A stretch of 64,000 nt of DNA from an uncultured Collinsella sp. (GTDB lineage Bacteria > Actinomycetota > Coriobacteriia > Coriobacteriales > Coriobacteriaceae): contig CAUAWV010000001.1 of the NCBI GenBank assembly GCA_958433005.1, forward strand, positions 1 through 64,000. Reading direction: 5' to 3'. Positions 24,411 to 33,434 of the stretch are shown in pieces. The notes under the pieces are model-generated. The model saw only the letters and a program-made list of their open reading frames with translations. It was not told where the DNA came from and searched no databases. Position 1 is the stretch's first letter; each line of letters starts with the position of its first letter. The position numbers were made by a program, and so were the translations under genes.

Positions 24411-25724
24411 TTAGCGCTCGGGTGTCAGGATCACCAGAGCGTCGTGCTCAAAGGGATGCTGCGCCACGCGCACGGTGCCGTCACCGTTGTCACGGACGGG
24501 CAGTTTTGCGATGCGCTTGTCCTCCATGTCGAGGACCGTCGCCGTCCAGCCACGCGCGCCGTCGAGCTTAAACTTGAGCGCCGTGGTGCGCGGCAGGTAC
24601 GTGACGACGCGATCGCCAACGCGCGCCACACGGATGGCCTCGCGCGCGTCATCGAGCAGCTCCTGCGCCGGAACCACGGCAAGCGCATCGTCACCGGCAG
24701 TAGCGCCTAGGCTGGCAAGCACATGCTCGATCGCGCCAAAGTCCCACACACCCGCAAACTGCAGGCACTCTTGCCAGCGGAAGGGCATGTCAAAGCCCTC
24801 GCCCAGGACCGAACCCTGGCTGCGCGATGTCTGCCAGTTCCAAACGCCGTGCGCGCCATAGGTCACGCCGGCACTGGCGCCGGCAAGAATCGACGACCAT
24901 ACGCTCGCGCGGCAATCCTGCGCGGTAAAACGCCAGTAGACGTTGCGCGACGCACCCATCTGCTCGTAGCAAGGCTCGGAGTTGACCATCGGCTTTTTGG
25001 GATAGTTGGCGATAAAGTCCTGCGGCAGACGCCATGCCTCGGGCTGGCCCTCGTAGTTGTGGCCGGGCTGGAACATGTAAAAGTCCAGACGGCCCAGATA
25101 CTGCGCCAGAATGGTACGATTGCCGCGGTTGATATGCATGGTGCGCAGTGCCTCGGGCGCGCGCTTGACGACCTCGTCGAGCGCGTCCTCGTAATAGACG
25201 ATCGCCTCGTCGCCGGCAAAGTCGGTATCGCCCGTCACTACGTAGACGGGGTCGAACTCGCCCAGGTTCTCGACGACGCGGGCAACGTGGGCACGGACCT
25301 CCTCACGCGGCATAACCTCGGCGCCGCAACGCTCGGCGATCTTGGCACCCCAGGTACCGGGCACGTAGTTGCACCACATAAGCACGAGCGCCGGACGGAT
25401 GCCGTGCTCGACGGCAGCACGGCACATGGCGGCGGCGCGGTCCCAATATGCCTGGTTGGGACGGGACCAATCAAAGTGCACGCCGTCCTCGCTGGCATAG
25501 GGCCAAATGCCCAAGTCGGGGCAGCAGCGATCCCACTGCGGCAGCGTGTTGATCTGCAGCACGTTCATGCCCTGCTCGGCACGGCGGGTCAGGTAGTAGT
25601 CCCAGTCGTCCTCGGCGATGCTCGTAAATGCGCTCCAGCACGTATCGGCAAACCAAAAGAACGGCTTGCCGTCGCAGAGGAACCCGTCCTCACGGGTATT
25701 GACGGTCAGTTTTCCCAAGCTCAT
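24411..25724 (-). CDS. DUF4038-type glycosidase, GH140 (apiosidase)-like
   Basis: A 437-residue enzyme without a signal peptide. The N-terminal and central region is a TIM barrel of the DUF4038 type (GKPFFWFADTCWSAF, YYLTRRAEQGMNVLQINTLPQW, VYVVTGDTDF, MVNSEPCYEQMG), and a small beta domain forms the C-terminus (about 370-437). Characterised DUF4038 members in GH140 cleave apiose from pectin. Asp in TGDTD and Glu in NSEPCYE are the likely catalytic pair. It follows the PTS EIIBC gene (226 nt) in the same direction, so it probably acts on the sugar that PTS brings in. Substrate is inferred. Confidence 0.82.
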   Translation of the reverse strand: MSLGKLTVNTREDGFLCDGKPFFWFADTCWSAFTSIAEDDWDYYLTRRAEQGMNVLQINTLPQWDRCCPDLGIWPYASEDGVHFDWSRPNQAYWDRAAAMCRAAVEHGIRPALVLMWCNYVPGTWGAKIAERCGAEVMPREEVRAHVARVVENLGEFDPVYVVTGDTDFAGDEAIVYYEDALDEVVKRAPEALRTMHINRGNRTILAQYLGRLDFYMFQPGHNYEGQPEAWRLPQDFIANYPKKPMVNSEPCYEQMGASRNVYWRFTAQDCRASVWSSILAGASAGVTYGAHGVWNWQTSRSQGSVLGEGFDMPFRWQECLQFAGVWDFGAIEHVLASLGATAGDDALAVVPAQELLDDAREAIRVARVGDRVVTYLPRTTALKFKLDGARGWTATVLDMEDKRIAKLPVRDNGDGTVRVAQHPFEHDALVILTPER

Positions 25725-25872
25725 ATGGCACCTTTCTCTTGGGGAGACTTGCTAGGAGGGAGGTAAAGAAGTCGCCTGCCGCATTATCACAGTAGGGTCT
25801 GCGGCTGCAGTTGCTCAGCTCAAATTGAACGCACGCGAAGCACAGGGCCCTTACGTCTCTCCTAAAAAGTCT

Positions 25873-25913
25873 ACAGGAAGGCCCCGCCGGGCTTATACCA
25901 AGCGGGGCCCTGT
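25873..25913 (-). other. Hairpin between the EIIBC and GH140-like genes
   Basis: GGCCCCGC (25880-25887) pairs with GCGGGGCC (25902-25909); on the minus strand a TTTTT run follows about 13 bases later. It could partly end transcription after the EIIBC gene, lowering the glycosidase level. Confidence 0.5.
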
Positions 25914-25950
25914 CGTGTAGGGGGTCTTATTTAGACCGAGGCTGGGGCGA

Positions 25951-27372
25951 CTAGGCCTCCATCTCGGCGAGCTCCTCCTTGGAGAAGCCGGTGAAGTAAA
26001 CCACGACGGCGGACACGATGCACGCGACAGCCATACCGACAACGGCACAGATGGTGTTCTCGAGACCACCCTGGAGGTAGCAAAGGAATACCAGGAAGTT
26101 CGTGGCCATGGCACCAATGTAGAGAGTAACGTGGAGCAGCGCGGAGACGAGGGCGCCAGCGGCACCACCGATAATCATGCCGATCATGGTGCGACGGAAA
26201 CGAAGCACGGTACCGAAGAGCGCAGGCTCGGTAACGCCACCGAGGAGTGCGGAGACGACGTAGCCGGCGCACAGGCCCTTCTCCTCCTTATTGCGGATGC
26301 GGAGGAAGGCACCGATGGCACAGCCCCAAACGGCGGTCATGGCACAGTTAGTAGCAACGAACAGGAAGGGGTCGTAACCAACCTGCATGATGTGGACCAT
26401 GGCGATCATGAGGACCGGCATGTGCATGCCGGCAACGACGAACAGCTGCCAGAAGGCACCAAGGATCACCATGGCGAGGATGGTAAACACACCGCCGAAG
26501 TTCTGCAGGCCGAAGAGGACGGCAGCGACGCCCTGGCCGAGCAGGTCGCCGATAGGAGCGAGGCACAGGAACATGATGGGGACGACGACGATCATGGTGA
26601 AGAAGGGGGTGAAGAGCGTGGACAGAACGTCGGGCACATGCTTCTTCATGAACTTTTCAACCACATAGAGCACAGGCACGGTGAGCATGATGGGCAGAAC
26701 CGTCTGCGAATAGTTAGCAGCAGCGATCTGGATACCGTAAACGCTCATCATCGAGCCCTCGGCAGCGGCCGAGACAATGCTCGGGGCAACAAGGATGCCA
26801 CCGCAGAGCAGGCCGAGCATCGGGTTGGTGCCGAGCTTCTTTGCGGCTGCATATCCCAGGTAGATTGGCAGGAAGTAAAAGCCGGCCTCGTACAACGTGG
26901 TATTAAAGAACGTGTACGTGGGATCGGTTTCAGACAGAAGACCGAATACCTGCGGACCGAGGACGACAGCAAAGGTACGGAACAGACCAGCAGCCATAAC
27001 CAGCGGGATAAGCTGGACCATCGTGCCGGAGAGGTAGTCGAGAGTCGCGTTGCCGATGCCCTTGAGCGTAAGCTTCTCCTTGGGAGCGTCGTCGAGGTTC
27101 TCGTCGACGGCGGCACCGCGTGTAACACCGGAGATGGCGACAAACTCTTCAAGAACCTTGGGCACATTCTGGCCGATGATGACCTGGAGCTGGCTGCCGG
27201 AGAACTGGCAACCCAAAACGCCCTTGATCTTCTTAATCTTCTCGACCTCGGCCTTGTTGTTGTCCTTGAGCGTAAGGCGCAGACGCGTCATGCAGTTGGT
27301 GGCGATCTTGACGTTCTCGGCGCCACCAACGAGCTCGAGGACCTCGGTGGCAATCTGCTTGTTGTCTGCCAT
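25951..27372 (-). CDS. PTS EIIBC permease (glucose/glucoside superfamily)
   Basis: A 473-residue permease with an N-terminal EIIB domain (residues 1-85; phosphocysteine Cys27 in ATNCMTRLRL) and a C-terminal EIIC domain with about ten membrane segments (LIPLVMAAGLFRTFA, GGILVAPSIVSAAAEGSM, GAFLRIRNKEEKG, GGVTEPALFGTVLRFRR). It imports and phosphorylates a sugar or glycoside; the EIIA domain is absent. Start 27372 has GAGGAGGGG upstream. It heads an operon with the GH140-like gene and is divergent from the alpha/beta hydrolase gene across a 482-bp AT-rich region with repeated GTAAAC motifs. Confidence 0.93.
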   Translation of the reverse strand: MADNKQIATEVLELVGGAENVKIATNCMTRLRLTLKDNNKAEVEKIKKIKGVLGCQFSGSQLQVIIGQNVPKVLEEFVAISGVTRGAAVDENLDDAPKEKLTLKGIGNATLDYLSGTMVQLIPLVMAAGLFRTFAVVLGPQVFGLLSETDPTYTFFNTTLYEAGFYFLPIYLGYAAAKKLGTNPMLGLLCGGILVAPSIVSAAAEGSMMSVYGIQIAAANYSQTVLPIMLTVPVLYVVEKFMKKHVPDVLSTLFTPFFTMIVVVPIMFLCLAPIGDLLGQGVAAVLFGLQNFGGVFTILAMVILGAFWQLFVVAGMHMPVLMIAMVHIMQVGYDPFLFVATNCAMTAVWGCAIGAFLRIRNKEEKGLCAGYVVSALLGGVTEPALFGTVLRFRRTMIGMIIGGAAGALVSALLHVTLYIGAMATNFLVFLCYLQGGLENTICAVVGMAVACIVSAVVVYFTGFSKEELAEMEA

Positions 27373-27470
27373 GGGACCCCTCCTCAATAATTATGCGGCG
27401 TACCTAACGCCGCGACTTGCATGGACCCTTACCGCTATAACCCCTTACGGCGGCCCGGGCTTTAACGTTG

Positions 27471-27807
27471 CAGTAAACAATTTGTTTACTGAACGTTTAC
27501 GGGCTTTAGTTTACACGGAGTGCCTGATTTGTGGCAATTTTGCCGTCTGAAGTCCGGTGAACGGTAGGAAATGGGGGGTAAGCGTATTTAGACGGTAGAA
27601 GATGTCTATTTGACCAGATATTGATATATGGCTATTTACGTGGGCTTTTATTTTGATAAACACCTTTGTAACGAGCTAGCTCATCAACAAAAGTCCTGCT
27701 AGTTAATAGTAAACGTCTGTTTAGTAGTTCATTGCGTGTTCAGTTTTACCGTTTACCGAGTTCAACTGCTCATTCTACAGTTCTGCATTAAACTAAACAT
27801 GTTTAGT
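27471..27807. promoter_or_regulatory. Divergent promoter region with GTAAAC/GTTTAC dyads
   Basis: This AT-rich stretch between the EIIBC and hydrolase genes holds several dyads. 27471-27491 has ten-base arms CAGTAAACAA and TTGTTTACTG around one base. 27707-27726 pairs AGTAAAC with GTTTAGT less perfectly. 27792-27807 is the perfect palindrome ACTAAACATGTTTAGT. Extra GTTTAC half-sites lie near 27495 and 27509. Spacing between half-sites varies (2, 4 and 5 bases). Similar motifs occur before the isomerase operon and lacI at 57.5 and 58.8 kb. These are the likely operators of a LacI-type regulator. Confidence 0.6.
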
Positions 27808-27854
27808 CTGTATTGCCGCCCTTGTTTAGTACTTGCGGCACAAAGGAGTAGCTC

Positions 27855-29192
27855 ATGGAACTCAAATCGTGTACCTACGCAACCGTCACCACGCTGGGCG
27901 ATTTTGGCCCCTGGATCAACAAAGTGGTGCTCGACCTGCCGTGTGTTGTGCGCGCCAACGACGTGAACGAGCACACGTTCAATATCTACTGTGCCCGCCA
28001 CGAGCGCGCCGGCGAGGTTCTGATGCGCAAGGAGCACGGGGCCGATCACGCAGCGCCCTCCGTAGGCTACGTGCCGGTGCTCGCCGCCTACCCCTGTGAT
28101 GAGAACGGTCAGCGCCTGCCCAAGGGCACACACGTAGCGCTCGAGACGCCCGAGGTGCGTCTCACCAAAGAGATCGAGGGTGGCGTGCTGGGTTCGCGCT
28201 ATATAGAGAACCGCCTGCGCGTGACGCAGCTTGTGGCGCTCCCGGGCGAAGACGGCGACGACCCCACCGCGGGCCTCGTCTTCGATCGCAGCCGCGGCGA
28301 CATCTGTCCCGCGCTCAAGGGCTGGCATAACGCCGTGCAGCAGACGCCCGTCGACGGCATCGCGCTCGAGTACGGCTATTTTGAGCCGAGCTTTGAGCCC
28401 GCTGACTCCGCGCTCTTCAACCCGTTTGCTCCCAAGGACACGCCCGCCGTCGAAAAGGCGCCGCTGATCGTGTACCTGCACGGCGCCGGCGAGGGCAAGG
28501 GCGCCACGCAGGGCGAAGGCGCCACGCGTGCCTACACCGGCAACCGCGTGACAGCGCTCTCGCAAAAACAAATCCAGCGCTACTTTGGCGGCTTTGCCTG
28601 GGTTCTTGTGCCGCAGTCGCCCACGTTTTGGATGGACAACGGCGTCGAGCAGCTTGGCCGCTCCAACCAGAGCATCTACTCCCCCGTGCTCAAGGCGCTC
28701 ATCGACGAGTTTGTCGCCGAGCATGCCGACCGCATCGATACCGACCGCATCGTGGTCGCCGGTCTTTCCAACGGCGGCTTTATGACCCTGCGCCTGTGCG
28801 CCGACTACCCCGATTTCTTCGCCGCAGGCCTTCCCTGCTGCGCGCCGTGGTACAACGCCACGGACGAGGACGTGGTCGCGCTTGCCAAGACGCCGCTGTG
28901 GTTTACGCACTCCAAGGGCGACGAACTCGTGTGTCCGCAGCAGACGGTGCTGCCGTTGTTCGCGCGCTTGCGCGGGGCGGGCGCCAACGTGCACCTCACC
29001 TACTTTAGCCATGTCGAGGACCTGACCGGCGTGTATCGCGAAGCCGATGGCTCGGCCAAGAAGACGTTCAACCACGGCGTGTGGATCCACCAATTCAACG
29101 ACCTGTGTTATCAAGACTTCGACGGGGGCAACGTACTCATCGACGGCGAGCCGGTGGGCTGCTGGGAGTGGTCGGCCAGGGTTTCGAGGTAA
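27855..29192 (+). CDS. Alpha/beta hydrolase (esterase/peptidase-like)
   Basis: A 445-residue cytoplasmic protein. An N-terminal beta-rich domain (about 1-150) precedes an alpha/beta hydrolase domain with PLIVYLHGAGEG (oxyanion region), the nucleophile elbow GLSNGGFMTL and a late Asp in HSKGDELVCP; His in FSHVEDL or FNHGVW completes the triad. The layout is like esterases that deacylate plant glycans or glycosides. GGAG-type site (AAAGGAGTAGCTC) before the ATG. Divergent from the EIIBC/GH140 operon, so it may remove acyl groups from the same glycoside. Substrate unknown. Confidence 0.82.
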   Translation: MELKSCTYATVTTLGDFGPWINKVVLDLPCVVRANDVNEHTFNIYCARHERAGEVLMRKEHGADHAAPSVGYVPVLAAYPCDENGQRLPKGTHVALETPEVRLTKEIEGGVLGSRYIENRLRVTQLVALPGEDGDDPTAGLVFDRSRGDICPALKGWHNAVQQTPVDGIALEYGYFEPSFEPADSALFNPFAPKDTPAVEKAPLIVYLHGAGEGKGATQGEGATRAYTGNRVTALSQKQIQRYFGGFAWVLVPQSPTFWMDNGVEQLGRSNQSIYSPVLKALIDEFVAEHADRIDTDRIVVAGLSNGGFMTLRLCADYPDFFAAGLPCCAPWYNATDEDVVALAKTPLWFTHSKGDELVCPQQTVLPLFARLRGAGANVHLTYFSHVEDLTGVYREADGSAKKTFNHGVWIHQFNDLCYQDFDGGNVLIDGEPVGCWEWSARVSR

Positions 29193-29202
29193 CCATCCCA
29201 TC

Positions 29203-29329
29203 GGGGGCTCTGACCTTTAGTTTTGTAAACGTCCTCGCGCATGAGCCCCGCTTATCCTGCTCCTTCGGAGCATCGGATAAGCGGGGCTCGCGCTGCGGAA
29301 TGTTTACAAAACTAAAGGTCAGAGCCCCC
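29203..29329. repeat. 127-bp near-perfect cruciform
   Basis: Outer arms of 28 bp are perfectly complementary (29203-29230 and 29302-29329, with GCTCTGACCTTTAG). Inside is a second perfect 15-bp stem (29243-29257 with 29275-29289, GAGCCCCGCTTATCC) whose tip is TGCTCC-TTC-GGAGCA (29258-29272). No coding frame uses it. It follows the hydrolase gene and may end transcription, but its size and the nested perfect stems go beyond a normal terminator. Confidence 0.9.
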
Positions 29330-29459
29330 CTAAGTTAACGTTGTTCGAAACGCTGGTCGGCCGCTTCCGGCGGGCCGCCGGGTCGCGGGCGATGGGGGCG
29401 TGGGTCCCGTCTTGCCTTGCGCGTAACTGGCTGAAATTATTTTGGTTGGAGCTTTGCTT

Positions 29460-30971
29460 ATGTCTCAAAATTTGACTCGGGTGATTGTTACTACCGATAT
29501 GGAAGTCGATGATATGAACTCACTTGTTCATTTGGCTCTGTATCTTAATTTGCTTGATGTGCAGGCTGTGGTGTATACGGCTTCGCAGTATCACTTTCTT
29601 GGGGATGGAGTTCATACGCTCGGCGAGGTGAATTCGCATTGGCGGACCAAGGGTGTGCGCTCCTATACCTGGGATGTTGTGCCTCATGAGCCCGATCCGC
29701 TGGCCGGCGAACTTCGCGAGTATCGGCCTTTTCCCGAGCATTGGATCGAAAGTCTTTGGAGCAACGAATACGCCCGGGCTTGGCCGCAGCTGCAGGCCAA
29801 TGCCGTTGCCGCCGGCGAGCCGTCCTTCCCCACGCCCGCACAGATGATTGAGCGTACGTTTGTGGGAAATGTTGCTTTTGAGGGTGATGTGACTGAGGAG
29901 ACGCCCGGTTCGCGCGTCATCGCCGATGCCATCATGAACGACGACCCCCGCACGCTGTGGCTGCTCAGCTGGGGTGGTATGAATACTATCGTTCGTGCCC
30001 TCATGAGTATTGCCGAGCGTTATCGCGCCACACCCGAGTGGCCCACTGTGCAGCAGCGGGTCTATCAGAAGGTGCGCGTGATGGGCGTTGCCGATGGCGT
30101 GGGACAGGACAACTCGTGGCTCGACCATGGGCGCGAGCTCTTTCCCGAGCTCGTCTTTTGGCGTGTGCCCTATATGTATGGCGGCTATGTCGACGCCAAG
30201 ACGGCTCAGCCCGATACGCTGCCGCTGTTTAAGGCTCCTTGGCCTGAGCAGAATCTCACGCAGGACAACGGCCCCCTCATGGCGCGCTACATGCTCTATG
30301 GCGATGGCAAGGTCTACGAAAACGAGCCTGAGCGCTTTCAGTTTGGCAAGCATGCCCGTCTGGATTGGGGCCTGGAAGGCATGCCCGCGGTGCAGTTTGA
30401 GCGCGGCGACTTTATGGCCGAGGGTGACAGCATGACCTATATTCCGCTGCTGCCGTTTGGCCTGCGCGGTATCGACGACCGCGGCTTCGACACACTGCTC
30501 GGCCGCATGTTTCTTGATGGGCATCCCGATGCGAACGCGCCCGCCGGTCTTGCCGCCCTCGGCACGCCTGCAGACGACAATCTCAATCCCTATCTGCGTG
30601 CCTATCAGGAAGACTTTGCCGCCCGCGCGCAATGGTGCGCCCATGATCCGGCCATCTGCTCGCATCCGGCACATGTTGTCGAGGTCACGGCCGACCGCAG
30701 CGCCGCAGCCGGCGAGCGCATCGACCTTGCGGCGACCATCGTCGACCCCGACGACCGCGGCTTCGACGCACATTGGGATATCGCCGTGGACCCGTCGAGC
30801 TATGCAGGCGTCCAGGATCTGTCGATGTGGCAAGAATGCACGGTAGACACCGCTTTCATCGTGCCCGCCGACGCACGACCCGGCGACCGCTTTGTGCTCA
30901 CCCTCACCGTGCTGACGCACGCCGAGCGCCCCTGCACCCGCTACGCCCAGGTCGCCGTGACTGTGGCGTAG
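29460..30971 (+). CDS. DUF1593 protein (nucleoside-hydrolase-like fold)
   Basis: A 503-residue protein. The N-terminus VIVTTDMEVDDMNSLVHLALY resembles the DxDxxxDD metal-binding start of nucleoside hydrolases, as in DUF1593 proteins; a C-terminal beta-sandwich (about 405-503) matches the second DUF1593 domain. No signal peptide, unlike many relatives, which are secreted. Start 29460 with weak TTGGAG upstream. The first part uses more AT-rich codons (GTT, ACT, TTG) than neighbours. The biochemical role is not established; by its place after the hydrolase gene it is probably part of glycoside use. Confidence 0.8.
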   Translation: MSQNLTRVIVTTDMEVDDMNSLVHLALYLNLLDVQAVVYTASQYHFLGDGVHTLGEVNSHWRTKGVRSYTWDVVPHEPDPLAGELREYRPFPEHWIESLWSNEYARAWPQLQANAVAAGEPSFPTPAQMIERTFVGNVAFEGDVTEETPGSRVIADAIMNDDPRTLWLLSWGGMNTIVRALMSIAERYRATPEWPTVQQRVYQKVRVMGVADGVGQDNSWLDHGRELFPELVFWRVPYMYGGYVDAKTAQPDTLPLFKAPWPEQNLTQDNGPLMARYMLYGDGKVYENEPERFQFGKHARLDWGLEGMPAVQFERGDFMAEGDSMTYIPLLPFGLRGIDDRGFDTLLGRMFLDGHPDANAPAGLAALGTPADDNLNPYLRAYQEDFAARAQWCAHDPAICSHPAHVVEVTADRSAAAGERIDLAATIVDPDDRGFDAHWDIAVDPSSYAGVQDLSMWQECTVDTAFIVPADARPGDRFVLTLTVLTHAERPCTRYAQVAVTVA

Positions 30972-31013
30972 CAAGGACAGCGCCAATATTCAACAAAGAG
31001 CGTCCCCAGGTAC

Positions 31014-31180
31014 CAAACGAGCGAGGATTTTTGGACACCCAAATGACGAGAGTGGATAATCTCCCACTTTGAGCCTGCACACAGGCCAAAAACGGGAGAT
31101 TATCCACTCTCATTCTGCGGGTACTCATTGGGGACGTACTTAAATGAGTACCCACTCATTTAAGTACGTCCCCAATGAGT
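31014..31180 (+). repeat. Long hairpin repeat copy 2 plus twin GGGGACGT hairpins
   Basis: The 18-bp perfect arms (31048-31065 and 31094-31111) enclose a 28-base loop (31066-31093) in the opposite orientation to copy 1. Immediately after it is a twin: TACTCATT/AATGAGTA (31122-31129, 31143-31150) and ACTCATT/AATGAGT (31154-31160, 31174-31180), with loops GGGGACGTACTTA and TAAGTACGTCCCC complementary to each other. It fills most of the 330-bp gap between the DUF1593 gene and the zinc-ribbon locus. Confidence 0.88.
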
Positions 31181-31301
31181 AGGAAAAATGGGCCATGTGT
31201 CCCAGTTGTGGAGACTCCTTGAGCCGTCTGGGTATCGTGAAAGGCTGCGCACTCCCCCATCATCAAAGGTGACACACGCTACCAGTTGATGGGAGGCAGC
31301 C

Positions 31302-32039
31302 ATGGGCTTCTTTGACAAGATGTTCGAGAAGAAAGAGTGCGCGATTTGCGGTACCGAGCTGGGACTTCTAGGTAAGACAAAAATCAATGAAGGCTACCTG
31401 TGCAAAGAGTGCGCCGGCAAGCTCTCCCCCTACTTTCACGGCTATCGCTCCAGCACCGCGGACGATATCCGCGAGCAGCTCGCCTACCGCGAGGCCAATG
31501 CCGAGCGTCTGGCGTCGTTCAACCCCACGCGCACGCTTTCTGCCGGGCGCACCAACATCATGCTCGACGAGGACGCGGGCCTGCTGATCATTACCTCGCA
31601 GAGCCGCTGGCGCGACGCCAATCCCGACATCATCGAGTTCTCGCAGGTACTCGGCTGCGATATGGATATCGACGAGCATCGCACCGAGATCTATCGCGAG
31701 ACCGAGGACGGCGAGCGCGAGAGCTACAACCCGCCGCGCTACGACCTGGATTACGACTTTAATCTGACCATCCACGTCAACACGCCGTACTTTACCGAGA
31801 TCAACCTGCGCGTGAACGACTCCACCATCGATCAGCGCGGTTCCATCGAATACCGCGAGGCCAAGCGCCAGGCAACCGAGGTCCGCGACGCGCTAGTGCA
31901 GCTGCGACAGGAGACACGCGACAGCGTCGTGGCCGCCAAGGCCCCCAAGACCGCAGTGACCTGCCCCTTCTGCGGAGCCACCACCATTCCCGATGCCAGC
32001 GGGCGCTGCGAATACTGCGGCGGCGCCATCGGCGCATAG
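31302..32039 (+). CDS. Zinc-ribbon protein (DUF4428-type N-terminus)
   Basis: A 245-residue soluble protein. Residues 11-40 form a CxxC...CxxC zinc finger (CAICGTELGLLGKTK...YLCKECAGKL) as in DUF4428, the middle part (about 70-200) is beta-rich, and the C-terminus has a second ribbon (CPFCGATTIPDASGRCEYCG). GGGAGG precedes the ATG. It is the first of three zinc-ribbon genes in a row (gaps 24 and 48 nt), so the three products likely work together at the membrane. No enzyme signature. Confidence 0.85.
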   Translation: MGFFDKMFEKKECAICGTELGLLGKTKINEGYLCKECAGKLSPYFHGYRSSTADDIREQLAYREANAERLASFNPTRTLSAGRTNIMLDEDAGLLIITSQSRWRDANPDIIEFSQVLGCDMDIDEHRTEIYRETEDGERESYNPPRYDLDYDFNLTIHVNTPYFTEINLRVNDSTIDQRGSIEYREAKRQATEVRDALVQLRQETRDSVVAAKAPKTAVTCPFCGATTIPDASGRCEYCGGAIGA

Positions 32040-32063
32040 CCTCCGGCACGGAAAGGACCGATC

Positions 32064-33386
32064 ATGGCCTTCGAGAGCGTCAACTATCAGTGCCCCGCAT
32101 GCGGCGGCCCCCTTCACTTTGCCAGTGCCGAGCAAAAGCTCGTCTGCGACTACTGCGATTCGCGCTTTGAAGTCGAAGAAGTCGAGGCCCTCTATCGCGA
32201 GCGCCAGGACAAGGCCGACGCCAAAGCCGATGCGGCAGCCGCAACGCCCAAGCCCGTCGCCGACGACGCGGTGCAGGAGCTCGCCCAAAACGCCGGCTAC
32301 ATCTGCTCGTCGTGCGGCGCCGAGCTCGTGTCCGACGGCACCGTCGCCGTCACCACCTGCCCGTACTGCGGCAACTCCGCCGTGGCGCCCGGCCAGCTCT
32401 CTGGCGACTTCTCGCCCGACCTGGTGATTCCGTTTAAGCTCGGGCGCGATGACGTCACGGCCGCACTCAAGGAACACTACAAGGGCAAGATCTTGCTGCC
32501 CAAGAGCTTTGTCACCGGCAACCACATCGACGAGGTCCAAGGTGTCTACGTGCCGTTTTGGCTCTACGGCGCCCGCGTTGACGGCGAAGTGTATTTTGAC
32601 GCGACCAACGAGACCGTGACCGAGGAATCCGATCGCACCGTCACGACCACCGACCACTACGATGCCTATCGCAAGGGCAATATCTCGTTTAAGCGCGTGC
32701 CCGTCGACGGATCGTCCAAGATGCCCGACGGCCACATGGACGCCATCGAGCCGTTTGACTACGACGCGCTGCGTCCGTTCTCGGTCGCATATATGCCCGG
32801 CTACATCGCCAACCGTTACGATGAGGATTGCGAGACGTGCAAGGCGCGCGCCGAGCGCCGCATGGAGGAGAGCACGATCTCGGCCCTGCGCGAGACCGTC
32901 GTCGACGAATACGACGATGCCACGGTCGAAAGCAAGCAGCTCGACTACACCTGGGAAGACAGCGACTACGCCCTGTTCCCCGTCTGGATGCTCTCCACCT
33001 CGTGGAACGGCAAGAGCTACCTGTTTGCCATGAACGGCCAGACCGGTCGCATGGTCGGCGAGCTTCCCTGCTCCAAGCCCAAGCTCGCTATCGCCTCGGT
33101 GCTGTTCTTTGTGATCGGATTTGTCCTCTCCCAAATTCTCTTTATGGGCGAGAACGCCTTCAATCCGGATTACCTCGCCTTTGATATCGAGGGCATCCTC
33201 ATCAACATCATCGCGCCACTGATCATCGTGATTATCGGGGACGTGCTGCTGGTAGGCCAGCTCAAGACGGCCAACGAAGCAACCCATGCCGATGAGTATT
33301 GTGGCGAGCTCGACCTGACCGAGAAGCACGACACCTTCAGCCACACCGAGACCACCGTTGTCATGAAAGACGACAAGGACGACTAA
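32064..33386 (+). CDS. Zinc-ribbon membrane protein (YdjG-like)
   Basis: A 440-residue protein with two TFIIB-type zinc ribbons at the N-terminus (CPACGG...CDYCDSRF, about 10-35; CSSCGAEL...CPYCGNSA, about 81-110), a soluble domain (120-340) with FWLYGARVDGEVYFDA, and two membrane segments near 347-366 and 378-402. The layout matches Bacillus YdjG, which together with YdjH recruits the SPFH protein YdjI to the membrane. The next gene here encodes a YdjI-like protein, which supports this. An acidic tail follows the last helix. Confidence 0.82.
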   Translation: MAFESVNYQCPACGGPLHFASAEQKLVCDYCDSRFEVEEVEALYRERQDKADAKADAAAATPKPVADDAVQELAQNAGYICSSCGAELVSDGTVAVTTCPYCGNSAVAPGQLSGDFSPDLVIPFKLGRDDVTAALKEHYKGKILLPKSFVTGNHIDEVQGVYVPFWLYGARVDGEVYFDATNETVTEESDRTVTTTDHYDAYRKGNISFKRVPVDGSSKMPDGHMDAIEPFDYDALRPFSVAYMPGYIANRYDEDCETCKARAERRMEESTISALRETVVDEYDDATVESKQLDYTWEDSDYALFPVWMLSTSWNGKSYLFAMNGQTGRMVGELPCSKPKLAIASVLFFVIGFVLSQILFMGENAFNPDYLAFDIEGILINIIAPLIIVIIGDVLLVGQLKTANEATHADEYCGELDLTEKHDTFSHTETTVVMKDDKDD

Positions 33387-33434
33387 GCAATCCGACCAAT
33401 ACCACCCGGCCTTTGACGAGAAAGGAAGATCACC

